A DNA stretch of 64,000 bases from Pseudocitrobacter cyperus (GCF_039889165.1 NZ_JAYMYY010000001.1:1116001-1180000), one strand, 5' to 3'; shown: positions 1-9,060, counted from the first letter of the stretch. Program-made: numbers and translations. Notes: a model not told the origin generated them from the letters alone.

Positions 1-175
1 TATCCAGGCAACCAATGATGTTCATTAGCGTGGATTTACCCGACCCCGACGCCCCGACAATCGCCACCATCTCCCCGGCGTTAATCTCAAGGGTGATCCC
101 TTTAAGAACTTCTACGCTGCCGTCACCGGATGGGTAGCTACGGCGAATGTCCGTGAGTTGCAGCAACGCCGTCAT
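1..175 (-). CDS. macB: MacB, macrolide export ATP-binding/permease protein (5' part only)
   Basis: Only the first 58 codons lie in the window and the gene runs off the left edge. The translation begins MTALLQLTDIRRSYPSGDG and reaches a clear Walker A motif (GASGSGKS) followed by STLMNIIGCLD, as in the N-terminal ATPase domain of MacB. The family fuses this ATPase to a four-helix permease with a large periplasmic domain, working with MacA and TolC to export macrolides, enterotoxin and other substrates. The ATG at 175 overlaps the macA stop by 4 bases (ATGA), indicating translational coupling. The assignment rests on this N-terminus and on linkage to macA. Confidence 0.93.
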   Translation of the reverse strand, partial: MTALLQLTDIRRSYPSGDGSVEVLKGITLEINAGEMVAIVGASGSGKSTLMNIIGCLD

Positions 176-1287
176 TGCGCGGCTCCGGTTTTGCCCTCGC
201 CGATAATCACTTCGTCACCCGCTTCCAGCCCTCTTGCGATTTCCACTTCCGTATCATTACGCGAGCCAATAGAGACTTCACGCGGTTTCACTTCGCCGTT
301 ACGCAGCAGCCGCACGGTATAGCGGTTATCGCCCACGCTATCGCCCAGCGCTGAAAGCGGGATCGTTAATACGTCTTTCACACCAGCCAACTGGATATGC
401 ACCTGGGCGGTCATATCCAGCCGCAGCACACCCTGTGGGTTCGGTACTTCAAAGCGCGCGTGATAGAAGATGGCATCGTTCACCTTTTCTGGCGTCGGCA
501 AAATATCTTTCAGCGTACCTTCGTAGCGCGTCAGCGGATCGCCGAGAACGGTAAACCAGGCTTTTTGCCCCGGCTTCAGATAAATCACGTCGGCTTCGGA
601 AACCTGTGCCTTCACCAGCATAGTGCTGAGATCCGCCAGCGTCAGAATATTTGGCGCCTGCTGCGCGGCGATAACCGTCTGCCCTTGCAGGGTGGTGATT
701 TGCGTGACTTCCCCGGCCATCGGCGCCACGATTCGCGTATAATCGAGGTTGGTTTTCGCCGTGTCGAGCGACGCCTGGTTGCGCTTAATTTGCGCATCAA
801 TCGTGCCAATTTGCGCCTGTTTTACCGCCAGTTCGGTGGCGGCTGTGTCGAGATCCTGACGAGAGATCGCCTGCGTTTTTGCCAGTTGCTGCTGACGCGC
901 CAGCGTCACCTGCGCCAGTTTGCGTTCCGCTTCTGCCTGGCTACGCTGCGCCCTCAACTCCATAAGCGTGGCTTCTACTTCCTTAATCTGGTTTTCTGCC
1001 TGTTCCGGGTCGATGACCCCCAGCAGTTGCCCTTTTTTCACTTTGTCGCCAATCTCAACCGACAGGGTTTTCAACTGCCCGCTTACCTGCGCACCGACGT
1101 CCACTTTACGTAAGGCATCAAGCTTGCCGGTCGCCAGCACGCTTTGTTGCAGCTCGCCAGGGCGAACAATCAGCGTTTGATACTGCGGCACCGGCGCATT
1201 CAGCGTTCGCCAGAGGGCGATAAACGCAACAAGAATCACGACCGCGAGCAGCAGATAACGTTTTTTTATTTTTCCCTTAATGCGCAT
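172..1287 (-). CDS. macA: MacA, periplasmic adaptor of the MacAB-TolC efflux pump
   Basis: This 371-residue protein has the same length as E. coli MacA. It starts with a basic N-terminus and one membrane anchor (about residues 10-28). A lipoyl-like half-domain, a long coiled-coil hairpin rich in Q, A, E and R (about 95-180) and a beta-barrel and membrane-proximal region follow, the standard membrane-fusion-protein plan. It sits in the inner membrane, stimulates the MacB ATPase and docks on TolC. It is first in the macAB operon and overlaps macB by 4 bases. A PhoP-like direct repeat lies 50 bases upstream, facing this gene. Family knowledge says macAB is under PhoP control in Salmonella; the site here is inferred. 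Confidence 0.96.
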   Translation of the reverse strand: MRIKGKIKKRYLLLAVVILVAFIALWRTLNAPVPQYQTLIVRPGELQQSVLATGKLDALRKVDVGAQVSGQLKTLSVEIGDKVKKGQLLGVIDPEQAENQIKEVEATLMELRAQRSQAEAERKLAQVTLARQQQLAKTQAISRQDLDTAATELAVKQAQIGTIDAQIKRNQASLDTAKTNLDYTRIVAPMAGEVTQITTLQGQTVIAAQQAPNILTLADLSTMLVKAQVSEADVIYLKPGQKAWFTVLGDPLTRYEGTLKDILPTPEKVNDAIFYHARFEVPNPQGVLRLDMTAQVHIQLAGVKDVLTIPLSALGDSVGDNRYTVRLLRNGEVKPREVSIGSRNDTEVEIARGLEAGDEVIIGEGKTGAAQ

Positions 1288-1336
1288 AGCTATCCTGATA
1301 ATTTTCGTTGTTTCAGCCAGAGTGAGAGCATCAACA

Positions 1337-1353
1337 TCAACCGTTACTAAACA
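1337..1353 (-). promoter_or_regulatory. Possible PhoP box upstream of macA
   Basis: Read on the minus strand, the sequence is TGTTTA, five bases, GGTTGA. This matches the PhoP direct repeat (T/G)GTTTA-N5-(T/G)GTTTA exactly in the first half and with one mismatch in the second. It lies between the divergent macA and ybjX genes, oriented toward macA. Both genes are known members of the Salmonella PhoP regulon, which makes the match more credible. No binding data are available here. Confidence 0.4.
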
Positions 1354-1449
1354 ACATGGTAAAGGTGAACAGGGTAACAGAGTTATTGAGAATTGGTTAA
1401 GCTTGCCAGTGGTGAAATCAGCCCATCATCCATTACGCGGATAGCTGAT

Positions 1450-2400
1450 ATGTTGCATACCACCGAAAATCCCCCTTTCCCCACCCTCCCTGGATCAAGC
1501 CTGGGGCTTTTTCTCTGTCTGTGGAGCGGGCTGTGGCGCCCTGGTAAATTCTGGCACCAACGCAGCTTTCGCAGAAAGTTTATGCTGCGTTCGCTGTTTA
1601 TGCCGCGTTTAACCCGCCAGTGGATGGCAGAAATGGCGAGATGGCCGGACATCGAACGCCTGCTGTTGATTCAACCACGTTTGCCGGTTCGTCTGCATCG
1701 CCCCTACCTGGCGGTGAATTTCGATCGACAGCAATTGCTGGATGCATTGCGTTACCATTACGCCACGCTGCGCAATACGTTGACCGACGAAGAGTTGCAG
1801 CACTACTTCGCCTATGCCGGGATCCCGCTTGCAGACATTGAAGGCAAAGGGGGCGAAATCTACACTCTGCATTTTGCCTCGGTCATCTCGCTGGATAAAG
1901 AGGGCGAAAGCACCATTCTGTTGCGTAACGCACGTAATGAAATGCTGGCGGAAATCACCTTCACCATTTGCGAGTACGAAGGCAAACGCACGCTGTTTAT
2001 CGGCGGTTTACAGGGTGGTAAAACCGAACAGTCGCAGGAAGATATTCATCAGGCGACAAAAGCCTGCCACGGGCTTTTCCCCAAAAGAGTGGTGATGGAA
2101 GCAGTATGTAGTTTCGCCAGGCGCTGGCAGATTACGCAGATCCTCGCTGTCAGCAATCAGGCGCATATCTACCGCAGCCTGCGCTATCGCGATAAAGAGA
2201 ACAAAATTCACGCGGATTATGACGACTTCTGGCAAGCCGTTGGCGGCGTGAGTGACAACCAAGGCTATTATCATTTACCGCTGACGATCGCCCGCAAAGA
2301 TGAAACGGAGATCGCCAGTAAAAAACGGGCGGAGTACCGCCGACGTTACGCGCTGCTGGATGGCATCGATAGCCAAATCCGGCAGCGTTTTAATCGTTAG
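1450..2400 (+). CDS. ybjX: YbjX, DUF535/VirK-family protein
   Basis: The protein of about 316 residues belongs to the DUF535 (VirK/YbjX) family. The shared core begins near LWRPGKFWHQRSFRRKF and runs through the GGLQGGK and HGLFPKRVVMEAV segments to the C-terminus. Biochemical function is unknown; family members are tied to PhoP-regulated envelope and peptide-stress responses in Salmonella and Shigella. An open frame continues upstream to a TTG at 1393, but the ATG at 1450 is preferred because the upstream residues are not family-like. The stop overlaps the convergent ybjD stop by 3 bases. The product is certain at family level; the start is less sure. Confidence 0.88.
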   Translation: MLHTTENPPFPTLPGSSLGLFLCLWSGLWRPGKFWHQRSFRRKFMLRSLFMPRLTRQWMAEMARWPDIERLLLIQPRLPVRLHRPYLAVNFDRQQLLDALRYHYATLRNTLTDEELQHYFAYAGIPLADIEGKGGEIYTLHFASVISLDKEGESTILLRNARNEMLAEITFTICEYEGKRTLFIGGLQGGKTEQSQEDIHQATKACHGLFPKRVVMEAVCSFARRWQITQILAVSNQAHIYRSLRYRDKENKIHADYDDFWQAVGGVSDNQGYYHLPLTIARKDETEIASKKRAEYRRRYALLDGIDSQIRQRFNR

Positions 2401-4055
2401 TCGGCTTTGCCACGCGCCAGCCAGATAACCCGGGAGAACATTTTACGCAGCAGCGTCGGTACAGCTTCCACCCCGCGTCGCCCGGCCTCCATCGCCACCT
2501 CAATGGCCAGATCCGGTTTTGAGGAGCGGTGGATAGCTTTGGTGATCACCCGGCGCATATTCATTGGGATATTTTCCGGCAGTTGCGCCACCCGATGATA
2601 GACATCGGAGAAGCCCTGCCGGTACATAAAGTGTTCCATATCCAACGCCGGCAGCGCCGTCAGGTAGTGGCGCTCCTGCTCTTTGTCGTTATTGAGCAGG
2701 CTGCGCACGGTGGCGGCGTATTTCTTCCCGGCCTCATCGCCGTCAACCAGCACATGCCATTCAATGCCCATCCGGCGGGCAAATTTGATCAGGGGCTTCA
2801 GGCCAGACTGCGCAAATTCAATCACCTTCACCCCTTCGGCATCAAAGTGATGACCGCACTGACGCGCCAGTTCATTAATCACCCAGGTCTCGGTTTCGCC
2901 TTCTACCAACAGCCAGCAGCGGGCAAACAGCGAAGAGGCGCGATTAAAACGAATATGGAACGAGATCCGTCGGCTGTCATCGGCATTCATACCGCCGGGG
3001 CCTAACCGCCACGCCGCTACGCGCGAAGATTCCCGAACCAGGCGGCACACATGCTCCATCGGCGTAAGCGACAACAGTTCGCCGGAGTTGGTGGTGGTGA
3101 CACGCTGAAGCGGCAGCAGATTGAGTAAATTCCACGCCACCGACAGCATGATCGGGTGCAAACGCGTTTCGGGATCTTCAATAAGCAGCAGCGGGCGGGC
3201 GTCTTTATCCAGTCGCACCGTCCCTTTCGCCTGCAACAACGTCGAGAACAGCGCGAGAAGGATCATCCGATGACTGCGTGCGCCGGGCTTATCGATCATC
3301 CGGTTGATGATATCGAGATAGCGCCAGCTACGCTGTTCATCGTGCGAGCGCTGACGCATCAAACGATGGCGCGCGACTTCAGAGCCCTGTTCTGAAAAAT
3401 AGTGCTCCAGCAGTTGTACCATCGCCGAAAGCCCCTGGCGGATCTGCGCATCACTCAGGTTTTGCGGGCTGGTAACCAGTTCGCGGGAGAGATAGTCAAG
3501 CTGGCGGGCGGTGACTTCCACATCCGGCGCATTGGGTACGGTGCCATTACGGATGCGACGCATAAAACGCGCATCGCGCAGTCGCAGTACTGGCATCAGG
3601 CGGATCAGGTGATGCGCCATCGCGTCGATATCGTCTAACTCCAGCGCCTGGCCGTTGCTGTCGATAAAACTGCGCAGGGTCATGACGCTCCCCTCTTCGC
3701 CCAGTTCCCCTTCCAGACGATAAAAGAGGCGATGAAAACCGTCATCACAGCGCGACCAGCAATCCGCCAGCGGTCGATAACGGCGTCCGTGATAACGACC
3801 GGGCTCCGACTCGCGAAAGGTCAGAATGATGTGTAAATGGTGTTCGCGACCATTAACGTCACCCGGCGGGAACCAAAAGTCATTGCGAACAAAGTGATAG
3901 AGTTCCTCATTCGGGGATAACAGCAGCGTTAACGCGTCCAGCAGGCTCGATTTGCCCCAGGCGTTTTCGCCAATCAGGACGTTGTTCTGCTCGAGCATTA
4001 ATGACAAACGATTAATGCCGCGAAAACCGACAATTTCTACGCGTTCAAGAAGCAT
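2397..4055 (-). CDS. ybjD: YbjD, OLD-family ATP-dependent nuclease (AAA ATPase plus TOPRIM)
   Basis: The 552-residue product matches E. coli YbjD in length. The N-terminus carries an SMC/RecF-like ATPase: MLLERVEIVGFRGINRL, then a Walker A at GENAWGKSSLL (about 30-40). The Walker B/D-loop LLLIEDPETRLHP lies near the middle. A TOPRIM domain follows, with LLVEGETE and VLVDGDEAGKK supplying the metal-binding acidic residues. OLD proteins are DNA nucleases with roles in phage defence or recombination; the cellular role of YbjD is not established. It is convergent with ybjX and stands alone. No defence-island partner is nearby, so I read it as the core-genome gene rather than a mobile defence system. 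Confidence 0.93.
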   Translation of the reverse strand: MLLERVEIVGFRGINRLSLMLEQNNVLIGENAWGKSSLLDALTLLLSPNEELYHFVRNDFWFPPGDVNGREHHLHIILTFRESEPGRYHGRRYRPLADCWSRCDDGFHRLFYRLEGELGEEGSVMTLRSFIDSNGQALELDDIDAMAHHLIRLMPVLRLRDARFMRRIRNGTVPNAPDVEVTARQLDYLSRELVTSPQNLSDAQIRQGLSAMVQLLEHYFSEQGSEVARHRLMRQRSHDEQRSWRYLDIINRMIDKPGARSHRMILLALFSTLLQAKGTVRLDKDARPLLLIEDPETRLHPIMLSVAWNLLNLLPLQRVTTTNSGELLSLTPMEHVCRLVRESSRVAAWRLGPGGMNADDSRRISFHIRFNRASSLFARCWLLVEGETETWVINELARQCGHHFDAEGVKVIEFAQSGLKPLIKFARRMGIEWHVLVDGDEAGKKYAATVRSLLNNDKEQERHYLTALPALDMEHFMYRQGFSDVYHRVAQLPENIPMNMRRVITKAIHRSSKPDLAIEVAMEAGRRGVEAVPTLLRKMFSRVIWLARGKAD

Positions 4056-4528
4056 GTCCCCTCCGTTTAGCTACTGCCTTTTCCATCTGTTATCAGCAGT
4101 ATATACGCACAATCCTTCAGGAAGCGTCAAGCGGGGGACGAGAGCGTGAGCCATCGCTGCAAATTTGAACTGTTCAGGTGGGGCTTCTCTGCTATCACAT
4201 AAATGCCATGATAAACAGACATTACTAACAATGAATATTCTCAAAATAATGCACTACACTCTATTCAACCAAACAAATTGTTTAAGGAATAACATCGCAT
4301 TGCCTTACATCAAATTTAATGTACAAATTTAACTGGTGAAGGGATGGCATCGTTTTTAAAATAACGACTTCTTATACTCGTCTTTATTCTTCCGGCATTG
4401 AGATGATTCCATTCATCTACCATGTCGGGGTTATGCTGTGAGTATAAATTGTGTCGTCACCCCTTTCTGACGATAAATAATGTACAGCGAGATTTATCGC
4501 CTGTGCTTGCTTTTTTATTGAGGTGGTT
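4056..4528. other. Intergenic region between ybjD and aqpZ
   Basis: This 473-base AT-rich interval must hold the divergent promoters of ybjD and aqpZ. I see no open reading frame with a credible ribosome site and no structured RNA. Several AT tracts (4200-4400) could be promoter elements, but none matches a specific operator well enough to name. Confidence 0.5.
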
Positions 4529-5224
4529 ATGTTTAGAAAATTAGCTGCAGAGTTCTTCGGTACTTTCTGGCTGGTGTTTGGTGGCTGCGGTAGCGCCGTT
4601 CTGGCGGCAGCATTCCCGGAACTGGGTATCGGTTTCGCAGGTGTAGCACTGGCGTTCGGTCTGACCGTGCTGACCATGGCGTATGCCGTCGGCCATATCT
4701 CCGGTGGTCACTTTAACCCGGCAGTTACCCTGGGCCTGTGGGCTGGCGGTCGCTTCCCGGCGAAAGACGTTATCGGCTACATCGTGGCACAGGTTATCGG
4801 CGGTATCGTCGCTGCAGCCATTCTGTATCTGATTGCCAGCGGTAAAGCGGGCTTCGATGCGGCGGCAAGCGGCTTCGCATCTAACGGCTATGGCGAGCAT
4901 TCACCGGGCGGCTTCTCTATGCTTTCCGCTATCGTGATTGAAATCGTTCTGACCTGCGGCTTCCTGCTGGTTATTCACGGCGCCACTGACAAACACGCAC
5001 CGGCGGGCTTTGCGCCGATCGCAATCGGCCTGGCGCTGACGCTTATCCACCTGATCAGCATCCCGGTAACCAACACGTCTGTAAACCCGGCGCGTAGCAC
5101 CGCGGTTGCCATCTTCCAGGGCGGTTGGGCACTGCAACAACTGTGGCTTTTCTGGGTTATGCCGATCATCGGCGGTATCCTCGGCGGCCTCATCTACCGT
5201 ACTCTGCTGGAAAAACGCGACTAA
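4529..5224 (+). CDS. aqpZ: AqpZ, aquaporin Z
   Basis: The protein has 231 residues, the E. coli length, with six hydrophobic helices and the two half-helix signatures HFNPAV (near 63) and VNPARS (near 186). The Arg after the second NPA belongs to the selectivity filter. It forms a tetrameric inner-membrane water channel. An open frame starts two codons earlier at a GTG (4523), but the ATG at 4529 directly follows a GAGGTGG ribosome site and gives the family start MFRKLAAEFFGTF. The gene is monocistronic: a strong intrinsic terminator follows 18 bases after the stop. Confidence 0.97.
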   Translation: MFRKLAAEFFGTFWLVFGGCGSAVLAAAFPELGIGFAGVALAFGLTVLTMAYAVGHISGGHFNPAVTLGLWAGGRFPAKDVIGYIVAQVIGGIVAAAILYLIASGKAGFDAAASGFASNGYGEHSPGGFSMLSAIVIEIVLTCGFLLVIHGATDKHAPAGFAPIAIGLALTLIHLISIPVTNTSVNPARSTAVAIFQGGWALQQLWLFWVMPIIGGILGGLIYRTLLEKRD

Positions 5225-5241
5225 CGGCGTTTTCTCCTGTT

Positions 5242-5272
5242 AAGGGCCCGCAGTGCGGGCCCTTTCTTTTTT
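5242..5272 (+). terminator. Intrinsic terminator after aqpZ
   Basis: A perfect 10-base-pair stem (AAGGGCCCGC, loop AGT, GCGGGCCCTT) is followed by a T-rich run TCTTTTTT. It lies 18 bases past the aqpZ stop and separates it from lysO. Confidence 0.92.
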
Positions 5273-5346
5273 AGTGGCTTTACTCCGCAGGGCGATTTCG
5301 GTAGTGTCATTGCCGCTTAATCCACACTGCAAGGAATAGACCGCTC

Positions 5347-6246
5347 ATGTTGTCGGGACTGCTGATAATCCTGGTACCCCTGATTCTGGGTTACCTGATC
5401 CCTCTTACCCATCGCCCCACGCTCCAGCTTATTAATCGCCTGCTTAGCTGGATTGTTTATGTGATCCTCTTTTTGATGGGGGTAAGTCTGGCGTTTCTCG
5501 ATAACCTGGCAAACAACCTGCTGGCTATTTTTTACTACTCTTCGATCAGCGTGGTGGTTATTTTACTGTGCAATATTGCCGCCCTGCTATGGCTGGAAAA
5601 ATCACTGCCCTGGCGTCATCACCATCAACAGGAAAAATTACCTTCACGCCTGGCAATGGCGCTGGAATCGTTAAAACTGTGCTTTGTGGTCGTTGGCGGT
5701 TTTGTGATTGGCTTAAGCGGCCTCTCTTTTTTACAACACGCCACAGCGGCCAGTGAATATACGTTGATATTCCTTTTATTCCTTGTGGGTATTCAACTAC
5801 GCAACAGCGGTATGACCCTGAAACAGATCGTCCTTAATCGTCGCGGGATGATTATTTCCGTGGTGGTCATGGTGAGTTCTTTAGCAGGCGGCGCCATTAA
5901 TTCCCTGATCCTCGGTTTGCCATTAAAAACCGGTCTGGCAATGGCCTCCGGATTTGGCTGGTACTCCCTTTCCGGCATTATGACCACCGATGCTTTTGGC
6001 CCGGTGATTGGCAGCGCCACTTTCTTTAACGATCTGGCGCGCGAATTGATTGCCATTATGCTGATCCCGGCACTGGTACAGCGCAGTCGCTCGACGGCGC
6101 TTGGCCTGTGCGGCGCAACGTCGATGGACTTCACCCTTCCCGTGCTTCAGCGCTCCGGCGGCGTGGAGATGGTTCCGCCCGCTATCGTTCACGGTTTTGT
6201 TCTGAGCCTGCTCGTCCCACTGCTGATGGCCTTTTTCAGCGCCTGA
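5347..6246 (+). CDS. lysO: LysO (YbjE), L-lysine exporter
   Basis: The 299-residue membrane protein has about eight to ten hydrophobic segments and matches E. coli YbjE/LysO along its whole length. Shared stretches include ALESLKLC, LVGIQLRN, ASGFGWYSLSGI and LGLCGATSMDFTLP. The family (DUF340) exports lysine and the toxic analogue thialysine, with conserved buried acidic residues needed for transport. The start at 5347 follows an AAGGAATAG ribosome site. In E. coli lysO is regulated by ArgP and a lysine riboswitch is not involved; I see no distinctive operator in the short upstream region. Confidence 0.94.
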   Translation: MLSGLLIILVPLILGYLIPLTHRPTLQLINRLLSWIVYVILFLMGVSLAFLDNLANNLLAIFYYSSISVVVILLCNIAALLWLEKSLPWRHHHQQEKLPSRLAMALESLKLCFVVVGGFVIGLSGLSFLQHATAASEYTLIFLLFLVGIQLRNSGMTLKQIVLNRRGMIISVVVMVSSLAGGAINSLILGLPLKTGLAMASGFGWYSLSGIMTTDAFGPVIGSATFFNDLARELIAIMLIPALVQRSRSTALGLCGATSMDFTLPVLQRSGGVEMVPPAIVHGFVLSLLVPLLMAFFSA

Positions 6247-6355
6247 TTACCCCTATGGCGGTAGTCTTTGCTGCCGCCAAAATTGCGCTAAATCAACCTC
6301 CCTTTAACTAGCGACAAAAACCACTTTTCAAGCACCTGGCACAGGCTTACCCTTA

Positions 6356-6378
6356 AACATGTATATTAAATATAACTT
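6356..6378. promoter_or_regulatory. Probable NsrR operator of hcp-hcr
   Basis: A 23-base imperfect palindrome reads AACATGTATATT followed by AAATATAACTT. It agrees with the NsrR consensus (AAGATGCATTTA, AAATACATCTT) at 17 of 23 positions, including the outer AA/TT and the ATG and AAATA cores. It lies 15 bases before the hcp start, where a repressor would block initiation. hcp is one of the most strongly NsrR-controlled (nitric-oxide sensing) genes in E. coli. The motif is seen; its function is inferred. Confidence 0.7.
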
Positions 6379-6392
6379 TAAAAGGTGTGACC

Positions 6393-8045
6393 ATGTTTTG
6401 TGTGCAATGTGAACAAACAATCCGTACTCCCGCAGGGAACGGCTGTGCTTACTCGCAGGGTATGTGCGGTAAAACAGCCGAAACGTCCGATCTTCAGGAC
6501 TTGCTGATTGCTGCTCTGCAGGGCCTCTCCGCATGGGCGATAAAAGCGCGTGAATACGGCATTATCAACCATGACGTTGATAGCTTTGCCCCCCGCGCTT
6601 TCTTCTCCACGCTGACCAACGTTAACTTCGACTCACCGCGCATCGTAGCTTATGCTCGCGAAGCGATTGCCAAACGCGAAGCGCTGAAAGAACAGGTTCT
6701 GAGCGTTGACCCGAAGGCGACCGTCAATAATCCGATGGCGGATCTGCAACTGGTGAGCGACGACCTGGGCGCCCTGCAACAGCAGGCGGCTGAATTTACC
6801 CCGAACAAAGACAAAGCAGCCATTGGCGAGAACATTCTCGGCCTGCGTCTGCTGTGCCTGTACGGCCTGAAAGGCGCAGCGGCTTACATGGAGCATGCGC
6901 ATGTCCTCGGCCAGTACGACAACGATATCTACGCGCAATACCACAAAATTATGGCGTGGCTGGGCACCTGGCCTACCGATATGAATGCTCTGCTGGAGTG
7001 TTCAATGGAAATCGGCCAGATGAACTTTAAAGTGATGAGCATTCTGGATGCCGGTGAAACCACCAAATACGGCCATCCAACGCCGACTCAGGTCAACGTT
7101 AAAGCGACCGAAGGCAAATGCATCCTGATCTCCGGTCATGATCTGAAAGATCTCTATAACCTGCTGGAACAAACCGAAGGCACCGGCGTTAACGTCTATA
7201 CCCACGGTGAAATGCTGCCGGCACACGGCTACCCGGAACTGCGTAAATTTAAGCACCTGATCGGTAACTACGGCAGCGGTTGGCAGAATCAGCAGGTGGA
7301 ATTTGCCCGCTTCCCTGGCCCTATCGTAATGACCTCCAACTGCATCATCGACCCAACCGTTGGTGCTTATGATGACCGTATCTGGACTCGCAGCATCGTT
7401 GGCTGGCCGGGCGTGAGCCACCTCGAAGGCGATAACTTCGGCCCGGTTATTGCTCAGGCACAGCAGATGGCTGGCTTCCCGTACAGCGAAATCCCGCATC
7501 TGATCACCGTTGGCTTTGGTCGTCAGACCCTGCTCGGCGCCGCCGATACGCTGATTGACCTGGTGAGCCGTGAAAAACTGCGTCACATCTTCCTTGTTGG
7601 CGGCTGTGACGGCGCGCGCGGTGAACGTAACTACTTCACTGATTTCGCCACCAGCGTCCCGGATGATTGCCTGATCCTGACTCTGGCCTGCGGTAAATAC
7701 CGCTTCAACAAACTGGACTTCGGCGATATCGAAGGCCTGCCGCGTCTGGTGGATGCCGGTCAATGTAACGACGCCTACTCTGCGATCATCCTGGCGGTGA
7801 CGCTGGCGGAAAAACTGGGCTGTGGCGTAAACGACCTGCCGCTCTCTCTGGTGCTCTCCTGGTTCGAACAGAAAGCGATTGTGATTCTGCTGACCCTGCT
7901 TTCACTGGGCGTGAAAAATATTGTCACCGGGCCGACCGCGCCGGGCTTCTTTACGCCAGACCTGCTGGCCATCCTCAACGAGAAATTTGGTCTGCGTTCT
8001 GTGACAACCGTTGAAGAAGATATGAAGCAGTTGCTGAGCGCGTAA
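6393..8045 (+). CDS. hcp: Hcp, hybrid cluster protein (nitric oxide reductase / protein S-nitrosylase)
   Basis: The 550-residue product equals E. coli Hcp in length. The N-terminal cysteine cluster C3-X2-C6-X11-C18-X6-C25 binds the 2Fe-2S centre of the enterobacterial type. Later conserved Cys, His and Glu residues (for example in SGHDLKDL, TSNCIID, LVGGCDGARGE, LTLACGKYRFN) coordinate the hybrid Fe-S-O cluster. The enzyme reduces NO to N2O in the anaerobic cytoplasm with electrons from Hcr. The frame extends two codons upstream to a GTG, but the ATG at 6393 behind AAAAGGTG restores the family length. hcr follows after 10 bases, so this is an operon, probably NsrR-repressed. Confidence 0.97.
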   Translation: MFCVQCEQTIRTPAGNGCAYSQGMCGKTAETSDLQDLLIAALQGLSAWAIKAREYGIINHDVDSFAPRAFFSTLTNVNFDSPRIVAYAREAIAKREALKEQVLSVDPKATVNNPMADLQLVSDDLGALQQQAAEFTPNKDKAAIGENILGLRLLCLYGLKGAAAYMEHAHVLGQYDNDIYAQYHKIMAWLGTWPTDMNALLECSMEIGQMNFKVMSILDAGETTKYGHPTPTQVNVKATEGKCILISGHDLKDLYNLLEQTEGTGVNVYTHGEMLPAHGYPELRKFKHLIGNYGSGWQNQQVEFARFPGPIVMTSNCIIDPTVGAYDDRIWTRSIVGWPGVSHLEGDNFGPVIAQAQQMAGFPYSEIPHLITVGFGRQTLLGAADTLIDLVSREKLRHIFLVGGCDGARGERNYFTDFATSVPDDCLILTLACGKYRFNKLDFGDIEGLPRLVDAGQCNDAYSAIILAVTLAEKLGCGVNDLPLSLVLSWFEQKAIVILLTLLSLGVKNIVTGPTAPGFFTPDLLAILNEKFGLRSVTTVEEDMKQLLSA

Positions 8046-8055
8046 GGAGTAAACG

Positions 8056-9024
8056 ATGACCATGCCAACCCCTCAATGTCCATGGCGGATGCAGGTGCAT
8101 CACATCCACCAGGAAACACCGGATGTGTGGACGCTTTCGCTGCTATGCCACGACTACTATCCTTATCGTCCGGGCCAGCATGCGCTGGTGAGCGTGCGTA
8201 ACTCCGCCGACACCCTGCGCGCGTATACGATTTCGTCTACGCCTGGCGTAAGCGAATACATCACGCTGACCATTCGTCAAATCGACGATGGCGCAGGCTC
8301 TCAGTGGCTAACCCACGATGTAAAACGCGGCGACTATATTTGGTTGTCCGATGCGATGGGCGAGTTTACCTGTGACAATGAGCCGAACGACCGTTTCCTG
8401 CTACTGGCAGCCGGTTGCGGAGTGACGCCCATTATGTCAATGCGTCGCTGGTTGGCAAAATATCGTCCGCAGGCTGACGTGCAGGTGATCTTCAACGTCC
8501 GTTCGCCACAGGATGTGATTTTCGCTGACGAATGGCACCACTACCCGGTGACGCTGGTGGCGGAAAATAATGCCACGCACGGCTTTGTTTCTGGTCGCCT
8601 GAGCCGGGAGTTGCTGCAAAGCGTGCCGGATCTCGCCTCACGCACCGTGATGACCTGCGGCCCGGCGCCGTACATGGAGATGGTCGAGAAAGAGGTAAAA
8701 GCCCTCGGCGTTACCCGCTTCTTTAGCGAGAAGTTCTTCACCCCTGTCGCCGATGCCGTCACCAGCGGCCTGAAGTTCACCAAACTGCAACCTGCGCAGA
8801 CGTTCTATGGCCCGGTTGGCACCACCTTGCTCGACGCGATGGAAAGCAACAAGGTGCCGGTTCAGGCAGCCTGTCGCGCAGGCGTCTGCGGTTGCTGCAA
8901 AACCAAAGTGCTTTCCGGCGACTACACCGTCACCAGCACGATGACGCTGAGCGAACAAGAGATCGCCGACGGCTATGTGCTGGCGTGCTCCTGCCATCCT
9001 CAGGGCGATTTAGTACTCGCCTGA
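8056..9024 (+). CDS. hcr: Hcr, NADH oxidoreductase for hybrid cluster protein
   Basis: This 322-residue flavoprotein has the E. coli Hcr length. The FAD-binding barrel carries RAYTISSTPG, a variant of the RxYS motif. The NAD-binding domain has LLAAGCGVTPIMSM and TCGPAPYM. The C-terminal plant-type ferredoxin domain has CRAGVCGCCKTKV plus a distal Cys (LACSCHP) for a 2Fe-2S cluster. It passes electrons from NADH to Hcp. It starts 10 bases after hcp behind AAGGAGTAAACG, a strong ribosome site. The operon ends at a terminator immediately downstream. Confidence 0.97.
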   Translation: MTMPTPQCPWRMQVHHIHQETPDVWTLSLLCHDYYPYRPGQHALVSVRNSADTLRAYTISSTPGVSEYITLTIRQIDDGAGSQWLTHDVKRGDYIWLSDAMGEFTCDNEPNDRFLLLAAGCGVTPIMSMRRWLAKYRPQADVQVIFNVRSPQDVIFADEWHHYPVTLVAENNATHGFVSGRLSRELLQSVPDLASRTVMTCGPAPYMEMVEKEVKALGVTRFFSEKFFTPVADAVTSGLKFTKLQPAQTFYGPVGTTLLDAMESNKVPVQAACRAGVCGCCKTKVLSGDYTVTSTMTLSEQEIADGYVLACSCHPQGDLVLA

Positions 9025-9027
9025 TGC

Positions 9028-9060
9028 AAAATGCCCGGCTAATCAGCCGGGCATTTTTAT
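9028..9060. terminator. Bidirectional intrinsic terminator between hcr and the DoxX gene
   Basis: A 13-base-pair stem (AAAATGCCCGGCT, loop AATC, AGCCGGGCATTTT) has A-rich left and T-rich right flanks, so it can end transcription from both convergent genes. Confidence 0.92.

Noticed and set aside
397..1113. Long plus-strand frame opposite macA
   Set aside because: It lies wholly inside macA on the other strand, lacks a ribosome site, and its translation (rich in R, H, Q) resembles no protein family.
2397..4055. ybjD as part of a phage-defence island
   Set aside because: OLD-family nucleases occur in defence systems, but this is the core enterobacterial gene at its usual place with no helicase or other defence partner beside it.
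7002..7763. 253-codon minus-strand frame inside hcp
   Set aside because: It is a shadow of the conserved hcp coding frame, with no promoter or ribosome site.
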